A stretch of DNA of 64,000 bases from Cinnamomum chago (Eukaryota; Streptophyta; Magnoliopsida; Laurales; Lauraceae): positions 110,642,501 to 110,706,500 of the forward strand of contig CP142453.1 in NCBI GenBank assembly GCA_038049695.1, written 5' to 3'. The stretch's first letter is position 1, and the number at the start of each line of letters is the position of its first letter. This document shows, in pieces, positions 32,947-45,205 of this stretch. The notes under the pieces are model-generated. The model saw only the letters and a list, made by a program, of their open reading frames with translations, ran no database searches and had not been told where the DNA came from. The translations under genes and the position numbers were made by a program.

Positions 32947-35900
32947 ATGAATACGCCATCCATGTCTGAGAGCTCTCTGAGTTTCCATGTTAATGGGAAG
33001 AGGGTCTGTGTCAAGAACCCAGACCCCAAGACCCTATTGGGGGACTTCCTCAGAGAAGAGATGGGTCTGAAGGGCCTTCAGATGCCATGCAAACAAGGTG
33101 GCTGTGGGGCTTGCACTGTTCTCATTTCTTTTGATGCTGCTGCCCATGCAAATGTGTGTTCATGTTTGATGCCTCTCTGTTCTGTGGATGGAATGCACCT
33201 CACAACCATTGAAGGGGTTGGGAGTTTGAAGACTGGGCTCTCTTCTGTACAGCAAGCTATTGTGGATCATAATGGTACCCAGTGTGGATTCTGCACTCCT
33301 GGGATGGTGAGTGGAGTTGATCTCCAGAAGGGTGTCCCTGCTTCTCTTCCAGTTGTAGAATTTTTTCTTTTTTCTTTTTAGTTTATACACTGTTGGTGAT
33401 TTTTTTTTTCATGATTTTCATGAATTGCTTTTGTTTTCAAAGTGATTGTAGATGTGCAGATGTTCATGGTGGGTTTTTTTTTAGGACAGGGCATCAGCAA
33501 AGTGATGCTTAGCTATAGAGAGAGTGAAGTTTACTTTATCGAATTTTAACTTTGAGCCCCTTCTTATAGGCATCATGGTAGGGAATTCGCTTCTCCTCCC
33601 TTGTATTTCATTTACTAAATTTCAACATCTTGGGGCATCCCTCATGATGGAAGTCTACTCAGATCAGGGGAATAGGTATGTAAACGATAGGCCACATTAA
33701 TACACAGTGGCTGCACCAGGTTGCTCCTTTTGCATCAGTAATTAGTAGCTTCTCCCTGTTGTGGGTTTGTAATTGTCTTACAATGGGCCTCTGTTCTCTC
33801 TTTCCTCCTTTAACAAACAACAACCCCCCCCCCCCCCCCCCCCCCCCCCGCTCTCTCTCTCTCCATACACATAACATGTATGTATAATGACTTTTATCGT
33901 GTCACCATGCACAAGGTCTGGCCTTGTGAATTCAAGGGTGCATATAAATCTGCCCAAAATACACCCGCATTGACCTTTTATGGCAGAAAGATGTAGGCGG
34001 GGTACTGTTTTCTTATTTTTTCCCTGTCCCAAACACTAAGTATAATTAAAATAATAGTCATCCGTCTGCCAGGACAATGATCAGTGTACATCATGCAGAC
34101 CATTGCTCATTTAGAATTATCTGTTTTTACAATGCTTCTAGAGAGAGCTAATACCTGAACTACAAGAAATGGCTTTTAAGTTCTAATTCTAAGTCCTTTA
34201 ACCATATTTTCATTATACATGTTTGATTGCCAACTTCTTTTTCTTTCTTTTTTGATCACAGATAATGAGCATGCATGGATTGATGTTTGATAAGTCACAA
34301 CCAACCGCCGAAGAAATTGAAGATCAGATTGATGGTAATCTTTGCAGGTACTGTTTATGATTTCTTGCTTTCCAATTGTTTCACACAAGTATATCCTTTG
34401 TGAGTTCTCTCATATGTTTTGTCTTTGAGTTGCAGATGTACAGGATATCGGCCTATATTCAATGCTTTCCATTCTCCCTCCTGTGCTGGCAGCCAATTTA
34501 TATGCCACATGAACAAAACAAACTCATGTAGGAGCCATGCCATGGATATTGAAGACATCTCTAGGAGCTTGCCTATCAGGCTGGTGATTAGTGAGGAAGA
34601 TGTGGTGTGGGTTAGAGCACTAGTCTTGAAAGATGTGTATGATATTTTGAGGACAAACAGTGGTAAAAGGAAAGTAAGACTTGTTAGGGGAAACACTTCG
34701 ACAGGCATATATCCACGAGTAGATAATGATGTACTTGTTGATATATCTCGTATACCTTCTTTGTTGGGGTCTTCTGTCAGCTACAAAGGAATTACTATTG
34801 GAGGGGCAGTTACTATCTCTGATCTTATGCTGCTTCTGAAGAAACATAGCAACTTATCTAAAAGTTATATGCCTATCTTCGATCATCTTAAACGTGTGAG
34901 TATGCATTTGAGCAGCTATTGAATATCCAATTAAAAGGCTGCAGTTTTTAGATAGATGATAATTTGTTTATATCTATGAATGGTGGATGCACCAGATGAA
35001 CAATTTGGATCATTGAAAGGTACAACAATTGGATGGATATTATAGCCATGGTGTTGAAGCTGTGGTGAGGTGGAGCTTTGTATAGTGTAACTCATTTATT
35101 TATCTATGTTGACTTTTACTAAAACCTACTTATTGTGGAATGATAACCATTTAACTTTCAAAATACATTCAAGATTGAATTTTCCTTTTTGAAGCAACCT
35201 GTGAGCTTCTGACATTATTTGCTGAAATACAGCACTTCTTAATTTCTGCTGTACTAAATAGTAAATATGTCATGATCATTTATCTGTAAGTATCCAAAAC
35301 TGGAGCTAAAGCGGGGAAAATACCTAAATGTCATCATCTTCCTTTTCATGGCCTCAATTTGGATGCCTCAGTCTCTCCTCGGTACAACTCAATGTTTTCT
35401 CACTGGCTGTAATTAGATGGTTAAGAAAGAAATAGAAAAGGAAGTTGAATTCATGTGATGAAATTATTTTCCAAGCTCAAGGAATTTGGGGCATAGGTTG
35501 TCCATGATGTGGACCAAGAAATTAACAGTATAAATCATTGGAATAGGAGTTTTACTTTCACCTTTTTTTTTTTCTTTTTAATTCTGTGGCTTTATATGAT
35601 TGTTGATGATTGTAACTTGTAAGGGATTTTGCTTACTTAATCACCATGTTTAAACTTTAACGGAGAAAATGTTCAAAATAAATTATTAAAACAAACATAA
35701 AAAATGGACGTATATGGTATATCAACAAATAAGTTTAAAGTAAATAGTGTTGCAAAAATAAAAGGAGAGAACTTCTGTATGTCCAATTCTAAAATGAGTA
35801 GATTTTAGAAAATTCCAAAACTTCCTTTCCTTTTACATGTGACTTTGTTTGTGCATTGAACACCAAATTGAGAATATGGCATTGTAGCCTTTGGCTGGGA

Positions 35901-36278
35901 CTACAATTCTTGGATTTTGATTACCACTTTTCTACATTTTGCAGGTTGCCACTCCTCAAGTACGCAATGTTGGTTCTGTTGCTGGAAACTTGATGATCGC
36001 ACACCAACATGGAGATTTTGTTTCAGATGTTGCTACTATTCTGATGGCTGCAGAGTCACGACTCACAGTATGTTCGGCATGCTTAAACACATCAGAAGTA
36101 ACTATCAGCTTGGAAGAATTCTTTAGAATCACAATGGAGAACAAAGTCATCACACAGATATTTATCCCTTCTTTGCCTGCGAACTCTCATTTCATAACAA
36201 AGAAAGTAGCATTGAGGAGAGTAAATTCTCATCCAATTGTGAATGCTGCATTCAAAATTCAAGTGGATCCTGAAACAG
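32947..36278 (+). CDS. Xanthine dehydrogenase/aldehyde oxidase family protein, exons 1-4
   Basis: Exons 32947-33306, 34262-34347, 34436-34895 and 35945-36278 join in frame with GT-AG introns. Exon 1 is a plant-type 2Fe-2S ferredoxin fold (CKQGGCGAC, Cys 48/53/56, Cys 73). The second 2Fe-2S cluster uses QCGFC (113/116) and NLCRCTGYRP (148/150), the latter split by intron 2. Exons 3-4 encode the FAD-binding domain (VRLVRGNTSTGIYP; PQVRNVGSVAGNLMIAHQHG). Enzymes of this family hydroxylate aldehydes or purines in the cytosol. FAD-domain motifs look nearer aldehyde oxidases than plant XDH, but substrate cannot be told. Two start codons, at 32947 and 32962, are in frame. Introns 1 and 3 (about 0.95 and 1.05 kb) hold no genes; intron 1 has a run of about 24 C at 33826-33849. 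No breaks are seen in these exons. Confidence 0.9.
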
Positions 36279-37504
36279 GTGTGCTTTTATCTTATTACAA
36301 ATGGAAATGACTGTATTCTCCATTTCTCATGACAAATTCTCTAATATTTTCGAGAAAAATTTGTGGGCTATTCTCAATATAATTATTACCTTTTGACTCT
36401 TTAAAGATCGCACATTAGATCCATTTGAAAAAAAATGAAATTGAGGTCCTCTCCAACATTCTTTTGTTTCTTATGATTTCTTGGTTCTGTTAGCCACGCA
36501 TTGTCATTTGTCACTAGCTCCGATAATTGAAGCACATGTGCTGTTTCATGTGGGGCCTGTTTACCACAGGTTTAGATTTGATCCAGGATTAGGGCCTCTC
36601 AGAGGCCAATCTTCTTGGAGAAGAGTCAATTAATTTATTAAGTCTAACAAGTTAATTTATTTAGACTTTATGGAAGACTGAAATGAGCTGGATTTTGACT
36701 TGATTAGGGGGATGAATTAATTACTGTGTAAATGGTTTTTCCCTGTCCTAACTTTCATATCAGCTGGCTGCTTATGAACTATTGTCCATTTGAAGTTTTA
36801 AGGACCGGCTTATTCTTACCATTAGAAAAAATGGCTTATAGGAAGGGTTAGTTCCCGGTCATACCTAAACCTTCTGCAAACTGGCTCTCAGAGTATTGCA
36901 TCCAATCTACATTTTTGTAACCTATAGTAATATTTATTCTGTTTGTTGCCTGAGGTCTATTGCTTTATGTACACAGGATACCTCTAACCAGTGCACATAT
37001 TATTTTAGCCTTACAATAGTTTATTTAGGGGTTTGGTGATGACAAGTTGCAGTCCGTTTTACTATCTGCACTGACATTGTGGCTATTATAATAAAGTCAT
37101 GTGATACTGTACCACGGCTCCTTGCCCATTTAGTAACTAGATCATTTTAGTCCGTGCCACTTTTAGTCATCATCATTATTGTTATCGTCATCATTGTCAC
37201 CATCATGATCTTAGCTTTATCTTATCTATCTGGGATTGGAGAGATTTCCGTTCTTAGTAGTATTATCGGAAATCTTGAAAGCGGGATCTTTTTGGATTCC
37301 CAAAAATACCAATGAAAGAAACACAACCTTAGAAATACAGGTTATGACAGTTACATTATATGCCACATTATATATATATATTTATCTAAGTAACACCCCA
37401 CCCTACACACATGCATGATATTGTCCGCTTTGGCCCACGGGCCTCACGGTTTTGCTTCTGATGGGTCTCAACCCATCAAAAGGTCTCATGCAAGGTAAGG
37501 GTGT

Positions 37505-37512
37505 AAGTTCTA
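37505..37512. repeat. 8-bp target site duplication of the hAT element, left copy
   Basis: AAGTTCTA immediately precedes GGGGTGTAAC and recurs at 52622-52629 right after TTACACCCCT. The size fits hAT. One terminal A may belong to the inverted repeat instead. Confidence 0.8.
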
Positions 37513-38588
37513 GGGGTGTAACGGTTCGGTTAACCGGTCATGTTGGGAAAACCGTTAACCGAACCGTAACCGCGGTTTTCTATTTTTCAAAACTATAACC
37601 ATAACCAAATCCACAAAAACCGTGGAAAACCGAACCGTGGTTAACCGTATGAAACGGTTCGGTTACGGTTAATAACCGTGGAAAAAAATCTGTTTAGCCT
37701 GTTATCATCTCTTGTTTCTCATATGTAGAAAACACAATTATCTAATTGTGAGTCCAGATCCTAGAGGAAAAAGGGTCATTTGGGATGAGCATAATAAATT
37801 ATATTAAAAACAATTGTGAGTCCAGTCTAGAACCTGCCGAAGGGCTAACTAAAACACAGGCTCAGTGTACACAGAGTGTCACCAGTCTACCATTAACCTA
37901 TGTAAAGGCATAGTGGACCATTCATCCCTTCAGTCTAAAATGCTGGGTCCAGTCCCAGATACATGAATGATAATAAATTATATTAAAAACAATTTGGGTA
38001 AAATAGAAAGAAAAAAAAAATTAGGCGGTGGCTTCTCCTAACAAACAGCCAGGAAAATTTTAGCACACGTCCTGGTCACTCGTAACATGGGATATTGCTA
38101 ATAAGATACCGTCACTGTACAAAGGAAGACAAGGGAAGGAGCATGCATGAACCAAGGATGAACTTTTTTACAATTTATGAAGTTCATATATTCTGTAACA
38201 AAAAATCTATCAATGGACAACTGACATCAAATAAGATCAAGAGAAAATTCATCCATGAAAATGAGCCATTCGGAATCAGGACAATAATCATAAACCATCG
38301 ATTTGCACCCTTCATCTTCACCATCCTCTCTCTTCCTCTTCCCACTACTCTTGATCACCAACGTATTCTCATCCTCAAGGGTCACCTGCACCCAAACCAC
38401 ACATTATATTCCTTCAAATTTGGCAATGCTTTTCCAACAGGACAAATGCTTTTCCAAAAGCACAAAATTATAAATCAATCTCCAGAACCCAGATGGCAAA
38501 AGTCCAATTTTTGAAATCTATCTTAAAATCTAACTACAAAATCATGACAAATGTGTAGTTAAAGAAGATGGCTACTTACAGGTATGTG

Positions 38589-38628
<40 letters not shown>

Positions 38629-38759
38629 AGAACAACCAATTTGCAGCTGGAAAACAGAAGCCTTTTTCTTCTTCTGCTGCAACAGAAGAATTTGGGGTAC
38701 CTTCAAAGAACTACCTTCAAAAATTCACCATAGCTTTTTATAGTTATTGTAAACAGAAG

Positions 38760-41700
38760 TGATACATACATGAGAGAGAGAGATAAAGTGGAGATGAATG
38801 TTCCCCTTCCATGGTCGACTGAGATCTATATTTAAAAGGGTTTAATCCCTGATTACATTCTAACAATACTTATCCATTAGTTACACTTGGATTTAGATCC
38901 ATACTAATAGCTAACAACTAACTAGTATATAAATGGGCCTGCTATATTGGGCCTGGAGGCCCAGGATTGACACCCCCCCTCAAATTGATGCGGGAGTGTC
39001 ATAAAGCAGCAATTTGGAAACAAGAAATTGATGTCGAGGCCGAGCAAGTCCCTTAGTGAAGATATCTGCAAACTGAAACTCTGTAGGGACATGAGGTAGA
39101 CTGATAACATCACGCTTGTATTCGTCTCGAATAAAGTGGCAATCAACTTCTATATGTTTTGTGCGTTCATGAAGAACAGGATTTTCAGTGATTCTGATTG
39201 CCCCAGTATTATCTGCATTCAAGGAAGTGGGAGAGGCCTGTGCAAAGCCAAGTTCCGAAAGAAGACCCCGAAGCCATAGGATTTCAGAACAAGCAGAGGA
39301 CATAGCCCGATATTCAGCCTCTGTGGAAGATTTGGAGACCCGTTCTTGTTTCTTGCATTTCCAAGAGATGAGAGATTGACCGAGGTACATACACCAACCA
39401 GTGGTGGACCGTCTGGTATCCGGACATCCTGCCCAGTCAGCATCTGCATAAGCAGTCAGAAGTAGACGATTATCCTTTGGATAATATAAACCACGAGCTC
39501 TAGTACCCAATAAATACCGGATAATTCGCTTTACTGCCGTCAGATGAAGGTGGCGAGGAGACGTCATGAATTGGCTGACAAGATTGACAGCATAAGATAT
39601 GTCAGGCCTGGTGATGGTGAGATAGACAAGACTGCCAACAAGTCTCCGGTATGTATGTGGATCAGGAAGAAGATCGCCATCATCTTTACTCAACTTAAGA
39701 TTGACCTCAAGCGGCGTATCAACTGAGGAAGATTCATCGAGATCAGCAAGCTCAATAAGATCTGTCGCATATTTGTGTTGATTGATAAACAGGCCTTTTG
39801 GAGACTGATGTATCTCTAAGCCCAAAAAATAATGGAGAGGACCCAGATCCTTCATATGGAATGAATCTCGAAGAGAGGCTTGGAGGGATTTTATCATAGC
39901 ATCATTAGTGCCGGTGATAATGATATCATCAACATATACGAGGAGAACAGTAAAGCCAGTAGATGCGTGGCTCAGAAAAAGAGATGGATCATATTGACTT
40001 TGAGTAAAGCCAATCGTGCCTAACCGGTCTTTGAATGTTTCAAACCACGCTCGGGGAGCTTGCTTGAGACCGTAAAGAGATCTGCGTAAGTGACATACAG
40101 ACTTCTTAGATGGAGAGGTGACTCCTGGTGGTATCCTCATATAGACCTCTTCTTTCAAGTCCCCATGTAGAAAAGCATTCTTGACATCCATTTGGTATAA
40201 TGGCCAAGATTGAGAAGCAGCAATGGCGAGAAGGAGCCGAACAGTTGTCATTTTGGCAACTGGCGCAAATGTCTCTTCATAGTCAATGCCATACTCCTGT
40301 CGGTTGCCAAGAGCCACAAGTCGAGCTTTGTGTCTATCCAAGGAGCCATCGGATTTTAGTTTGATCGAGTAGATCCATTTGCAACCGGTGGGTTTAACGG
40401 AAGAAGGACAGTCCACAATATCCCAGGTGTGATTCAGAGTCAAAGCATCTAATTCTGCTTTCATGGCCTGGTTCCAACAATCATGTTGCACAGCCTGCAA
40501 ATAAGAACTTGGGATGGAAACAGAGGATAGTGTAGTCATCAAGGAAGCATGGGTAAATCCATACCTCTCAGGAGGTCGAGAAATTCTGGAGGAGCGACGC
40601 AAGAGACCAGTAGATGTGGGACCATTTGCCGGAGGATCAGGAGGATCGGGAGGGTGGGCATCTGCAGTGGTAGGTTTTTCCCTTCGACGATACACAAAAT
40701 TAGGATTAAACCGTGTAACAGTTGTTTCTTCAGAAAACTCAAGTAACAAAGTTGTGGAAAATGGAGGACAATCCAAGTTTGTTTGGAAAAAATATTGATT
40801 TTCAAAGAAAATAACATTACGAGAGATCCTGGTGCGACGAGCCATTGGATCATAGCAAACAAAACCCTTTTGGTTAGTGGCATATCCTAAAAAAACACAC
40901 CTGCGAGATTGGGCCGTTAATTTTGTGCGCTCTGTGGGAGGCAAATGAACGAAGCAAACACACCCAAAGGTATGTAGATGATTAGACGTAGGATGGTGAC
41001 CAAAAAGTTTAAAATGTGGTGTTAATTGGGCAATGGTAGGTGATGGAAGACGGTTGATGAGATGGACTGCAGTGGTAAGAGCTTCAGTCCAAAAACGAGG
41101 AGGAACAGATGATTCAATGAGAAGCGTTCTCGTGACATCAAGAAGATGCCTGTTTTTCCGTTCTGCGACTCCATTTTGTTGAGGAGTATATGGACAAGTA
41201 CGTTGAGATATAATTCCTCGACTTTTGAGGAAAGACTGGAAATCAGTAGAGACATACTCCCCCCCTGAATCTGAGCGTAAAGTTTTAATGCATTTGGAAA
41301 ATTGGGTATCAACATAGCTAAGAAAATTTTTAAATGCATTAAGAACATCAGATTTAGAATGTAACAAATAAACCCAAGTAAACCTACTGTAATCATCAAT
41401 AAATGTAACAAAGTATTTGAAATGACCATGAGAAATGGTAGGAGCAATGCCCCAAACATCACTGTGGATTAAGTCAAAACATGCATGGCTCCGAGTTGTA
41501 GAGTTAGAAAAAGGTAAAGTTTTACTTTTACCTAATTTACAAGCATCACACTCAAATGAAACAGAATCAAGAGGTTTATTTAATAATCCAGTTTGAAACA
41601 AAGTGGACAACGTAGCAGCATTCGGATGACCAAGTCTATTATGCCATAACCGAGAATTATTAGGAAGTAAAAAACAAAACAACTGATGCCAAGGTTTATT

Positions 41701-42412
41701 TTGAATAAATGGAGATACTGGTAAAGTAAAAAGTCTGCCACGTTTAGGCCCCCTCGCGATCACTGCCCCCGACTCCTGGTCCTGCACAACACAACCAGAA
41801 GAAGAAAAGGAGACATTGCAATTATTCTCAACTAATTGACCCACAGAAACCAAATTGGTAGTAAGATGAGGGGATACAAAAACATTTTTTAATGGAAAAG
41901 GGCCAGGGGCATCACCCACAGATATGATGGGAAGGTGGTCTCCATTGGCAGCTTGAACAGAGAGAGTGCCAGTGTAGGGAGTAACATGATGGAGTTTGGT
42001 GGGTGAGGAGGTCATGTGATTACTAGCTCCAGAATCTAAATACCATGTATTAGAAATGGACGGACCAGTACCTGAAATGTTCATAGAGGACAGGGCATTG
42101 ATAATCATCTGATTTACCATAGTCGGAGTAATTGGAGCTTGTGACTGTGTTTGTGATGAGGAACCAGGCTGTGATGTGGAATCAAACGGCAGTGAACCAC
42201 TGAATTCAGAAGATGCATAGTGGGGTGGTAGCCGAGTAAGCACTTGGAGCTGACTGCACATAAGGACGAGACGCAGAATTGCGAGCCTTCTTCCGACACT
42301 CGTCAATACCATGACCAACGGCCTTACAATATTTGCAGATTTTCAGTTTGCATTGATTTGCATAATGGCCATATTTTTGACAGTTGTAACACTGTACTTT
42401 ACTGATGTCCCG
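38760..42412 (-). mobile_element. Copia-1: broken Ty1/copia element nested in the hAT
   Basis: Fossil LTR element, minus strand. Parts seen: one LTR (38760-38972, TGATACATAC to GGATTGACA on the plus strand), a G-rich polypurine tract next to it, and a pol region with zinc knuckle (CYNCQKYGHYANQC), protease (WYLDSGASNHM), integrase, reverse transcriptase (YVDDIIITG) and RNase H. Only one LTR is found, so the copy is incomplete. Much of pol is still one long frame. It belongs to the same family as copia-3 (58476-63909). Confidence 0.85.
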
Positions 42413-43089
42413 AGAGTTCATCAATACACACAAGAGAATAATTTAAAAGTTCAAGCTAATAAACTCACCCTGAGATTTCACAAACCAATTATCCCTAATT
42501 TCTCCAACACCTTTAGACCTCACATTCTGATTACAATTTGGGGTACATCCAAGCAAAGATTATAGTCAAAGCATAACTCAAAATCTTGAAGACTCTAACC
42601 GAGTTACTGTAATTCCAAACAAATGAATCAAAGAAACACCAAAAAAAAAAAAACATGCTACCCATTTGAACTTTGAGATCTATTTAACCCAAGTACTTGC
42701 AGATTATTGATCCAATGCTAAAAGAGATACAGAACTAGAAGAGCAACTCATAAAGAAGGCCCAAATATGAGTCATGATAATTCTTTCAGCTGAACTAAGC
42801 TTATAAACACCATTACAATAAAAACACCACATGGAAAGCAAGAAATATAAGTACATAACAAAGGCCCAAATATGAGTCATGATAACTCTAAGGTCCAACA
42901 TTTGCATGGAAACTGGAAAGTGAAGACTTATAAGTACATAACAAACACAGAATGTTTATCATTGTTGATGCCCCAAATATCTGGAATCTTGGAAGCACAT
43001 GCGTCTGCATTCGATTCAACATAGCTTCAATTCAAACCTTATCAAAATCAAATTTTGACAAGAAAGAAAATCATTATTAATCATTTGAT
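42413..43089 (-). other. 3' flank of the hAT transposase gene
   Basis: AT-rich hAT-internal sequence with no gene. A direct repeat, CCCAAATATGAGTCATGATAA, appears at about 42760-42780 and again at about 42866-42886. Confidence 0.5.
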
Positions 43090-45200
43090 CTAATTTAAAT
43101 TCATAACAAATTTGAAATAACATGAAATCTCAAGAGAATTAAGGAATGTTTTACCTAACTCTTCGAAGGCTTGAAATTCCTCCGTGACATCTTCCAAATC
43201 ATCTGCTACATTTGAACCTTGAAACCAATCTTGTGCACAAATCAGGCCTTCTACTGTTTTGGGAGATAGAGAACTACGATATTGATCTAACACATGTCCT
43301 CCTGTACTAAAGGCAGATTCCGAAGCAACAATAGAGACAGGAATTAGCTAGAATATCTCGTGCAACTTGAGAAAGACCTGGATACCTTGAAGAATTTACT
43401 TTCCACCAATTCAAAATATCAAAATTCGAATTGGCTTGAGCTTTTTTACGAGGAAAATCCAAGTATTGTTTAACTTCATTTTTCTCCACATCATTTTCTA
43501 CTTCTGCCATGTGCTTTTCATATTCCTCCAGCTAATCATTTTCATTAAAAATGGGTTGGTCAACCTCCAATTCAGAATTATGACTCGAAGATGAAGCACT
43601 AGAGAACTCAAGTTGTTGGTACTCCACATACAAAGTATTAAGTGTATCCATTATTTTTTCAGTAAGCTCAACCACCTTGGAAGACTCAAGTTTGAAATAA
43701 AATCCATAAGACCATGTCACATATGTCAACTTGTAACGTGGATCCAACACAATAGCAATCAATAACATCATATTCATTTTCTCAATTGGTTCCCAATACT
43801 TTTGAAATTTCAATTTCATTTTGATAGCCATAGCTTTTAAACAAGGATCAAAACCAGACATCAAGGTATTCAATTTGTTCTCAATGGAAACAACTACAGG
43901 AAAATACAAATTAGAAGTCACATATGAAGTGCCACACAACTTAGTTGTAGCATCATAGAATTTCTGCAAAAAAGTGGACAAGAGCCTACAATCTTCCCAA
44001 TCCTCGAAGGTAGGAGGTCCACCTACGTCCTCGAGTTCCTTCTTAAATTTATCATCATCATCAATCATTCGATCAAATGCCTTTTCAAATTTAGCTGCAG
44101 TTTCCAACATCAGAAATGTAGAATTCCACCTAGTTGTAACATCCAAACACAACATCCTTTTACAATCTATTCCCTCCTTCTCCACACAAGACTTAAATAT
44201 CTGTGCCCTTTGTGGAGAGCTCCTAGCATATTTCACAGCAGCCCTAATTCGATTTATGGCACCATCCAACTCAACCAATCCATCTCTCACAATCAAATTC
44301 AACACATGTGCACAACATCTCATTTGAAAATGTCGACCGCCTAAAATAAAACTGTCATTTCTCTTAAAGAGCTTTCTCTTCAAATAAGTAATGGCACTGT
44401 CATTTGATGTAGCCTTGTCAACAGTTAATGTGCAAAGTTTCTGAATTCCCCAACCAACTAAACATTCCTCAATCCTTCGACCTATTGCCTCACCTTTGTG
44501 ACTAAAAATCACACAAAAGTTCAAGATTTTTTTGTGCAAGTTCCAGTCTTTATCTATGAAATGAGATGTAAGGCATATATAAGAAAGGTTCTGATTTAAT
44601 GGCCATGCATCAGTAGTGAGACATATCCTTTGTTTACTTTTCGAAAACATACTCTTCAATTTTTTTCTCTCCGCCACATACAAAGCCATACAATCATTAG
44701 CAATTGTAACACGTGAAATAGGTTTGAATAGGGGTTGCATCATGCTACAAAAGCGCCTAAACCCCTCATTCTCTACAAATTTGAAAGGCAATTCATCTAA
44801 GATAATCATTCTTGCAAGTTCCTCTCTACAAACATCCTGACTAAATTTCCAAAGTGCAATAGGATTCACATTTTCAGCTCCACTACCAGATTTCATTATT
44901 GAAGTAATTTTCTTTTGTCTCTGACTATTTGCATTTATATTTTCTGGAAACTTAGGATAGATTTTCAAATGACTCCTCATTGCACTAGTTCCATTAGCAC
45001 TCAACCACTTAACATGAGCATCACAATGGCCACAATGGAGTGTATACTGAATCTTCGGGTCATAATTTTTAGGTCTAGGAAAATGCTGCCAAATATATGA
45101 TTCTTTGTTATTTTTTCTTTTGAGAGAGGATACCTGACTCTGACAGTAACTAACAGAGTGAGTTCCAGGTTGAGGAGCATCAGGCTGAGGAAGTGGAGTC

Positions 45201-45205
45201 TCGGC
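45201..45205. repeat. 5-bp target duplication of copia-2
   Basis: TCGGC left of the element is repeated at 50576-50580 on its right, the standard 5 bp for copia. The duplicated bases are codons 5-6 of the hAT transposase (GCC GAG). Confidence 0.9.

Noticed and set aside
33659-34032. Minus-strand frames with Gly runs in intron 1
   Set aside because: The Gly run is the translation of a (C)n tract. No gene features.
36540-36760. Possible MITE starting GGGGCCTGTTTACCACAGG in intron 4
   Set aside because: No convincing inverted partner at the other end and no target duplication.
38095-38514. 139-codon plus-strand frame in the hAT end
   Set aside because: No recognisable domain, antisense to the transposase and AT-rich. 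Likely chance.
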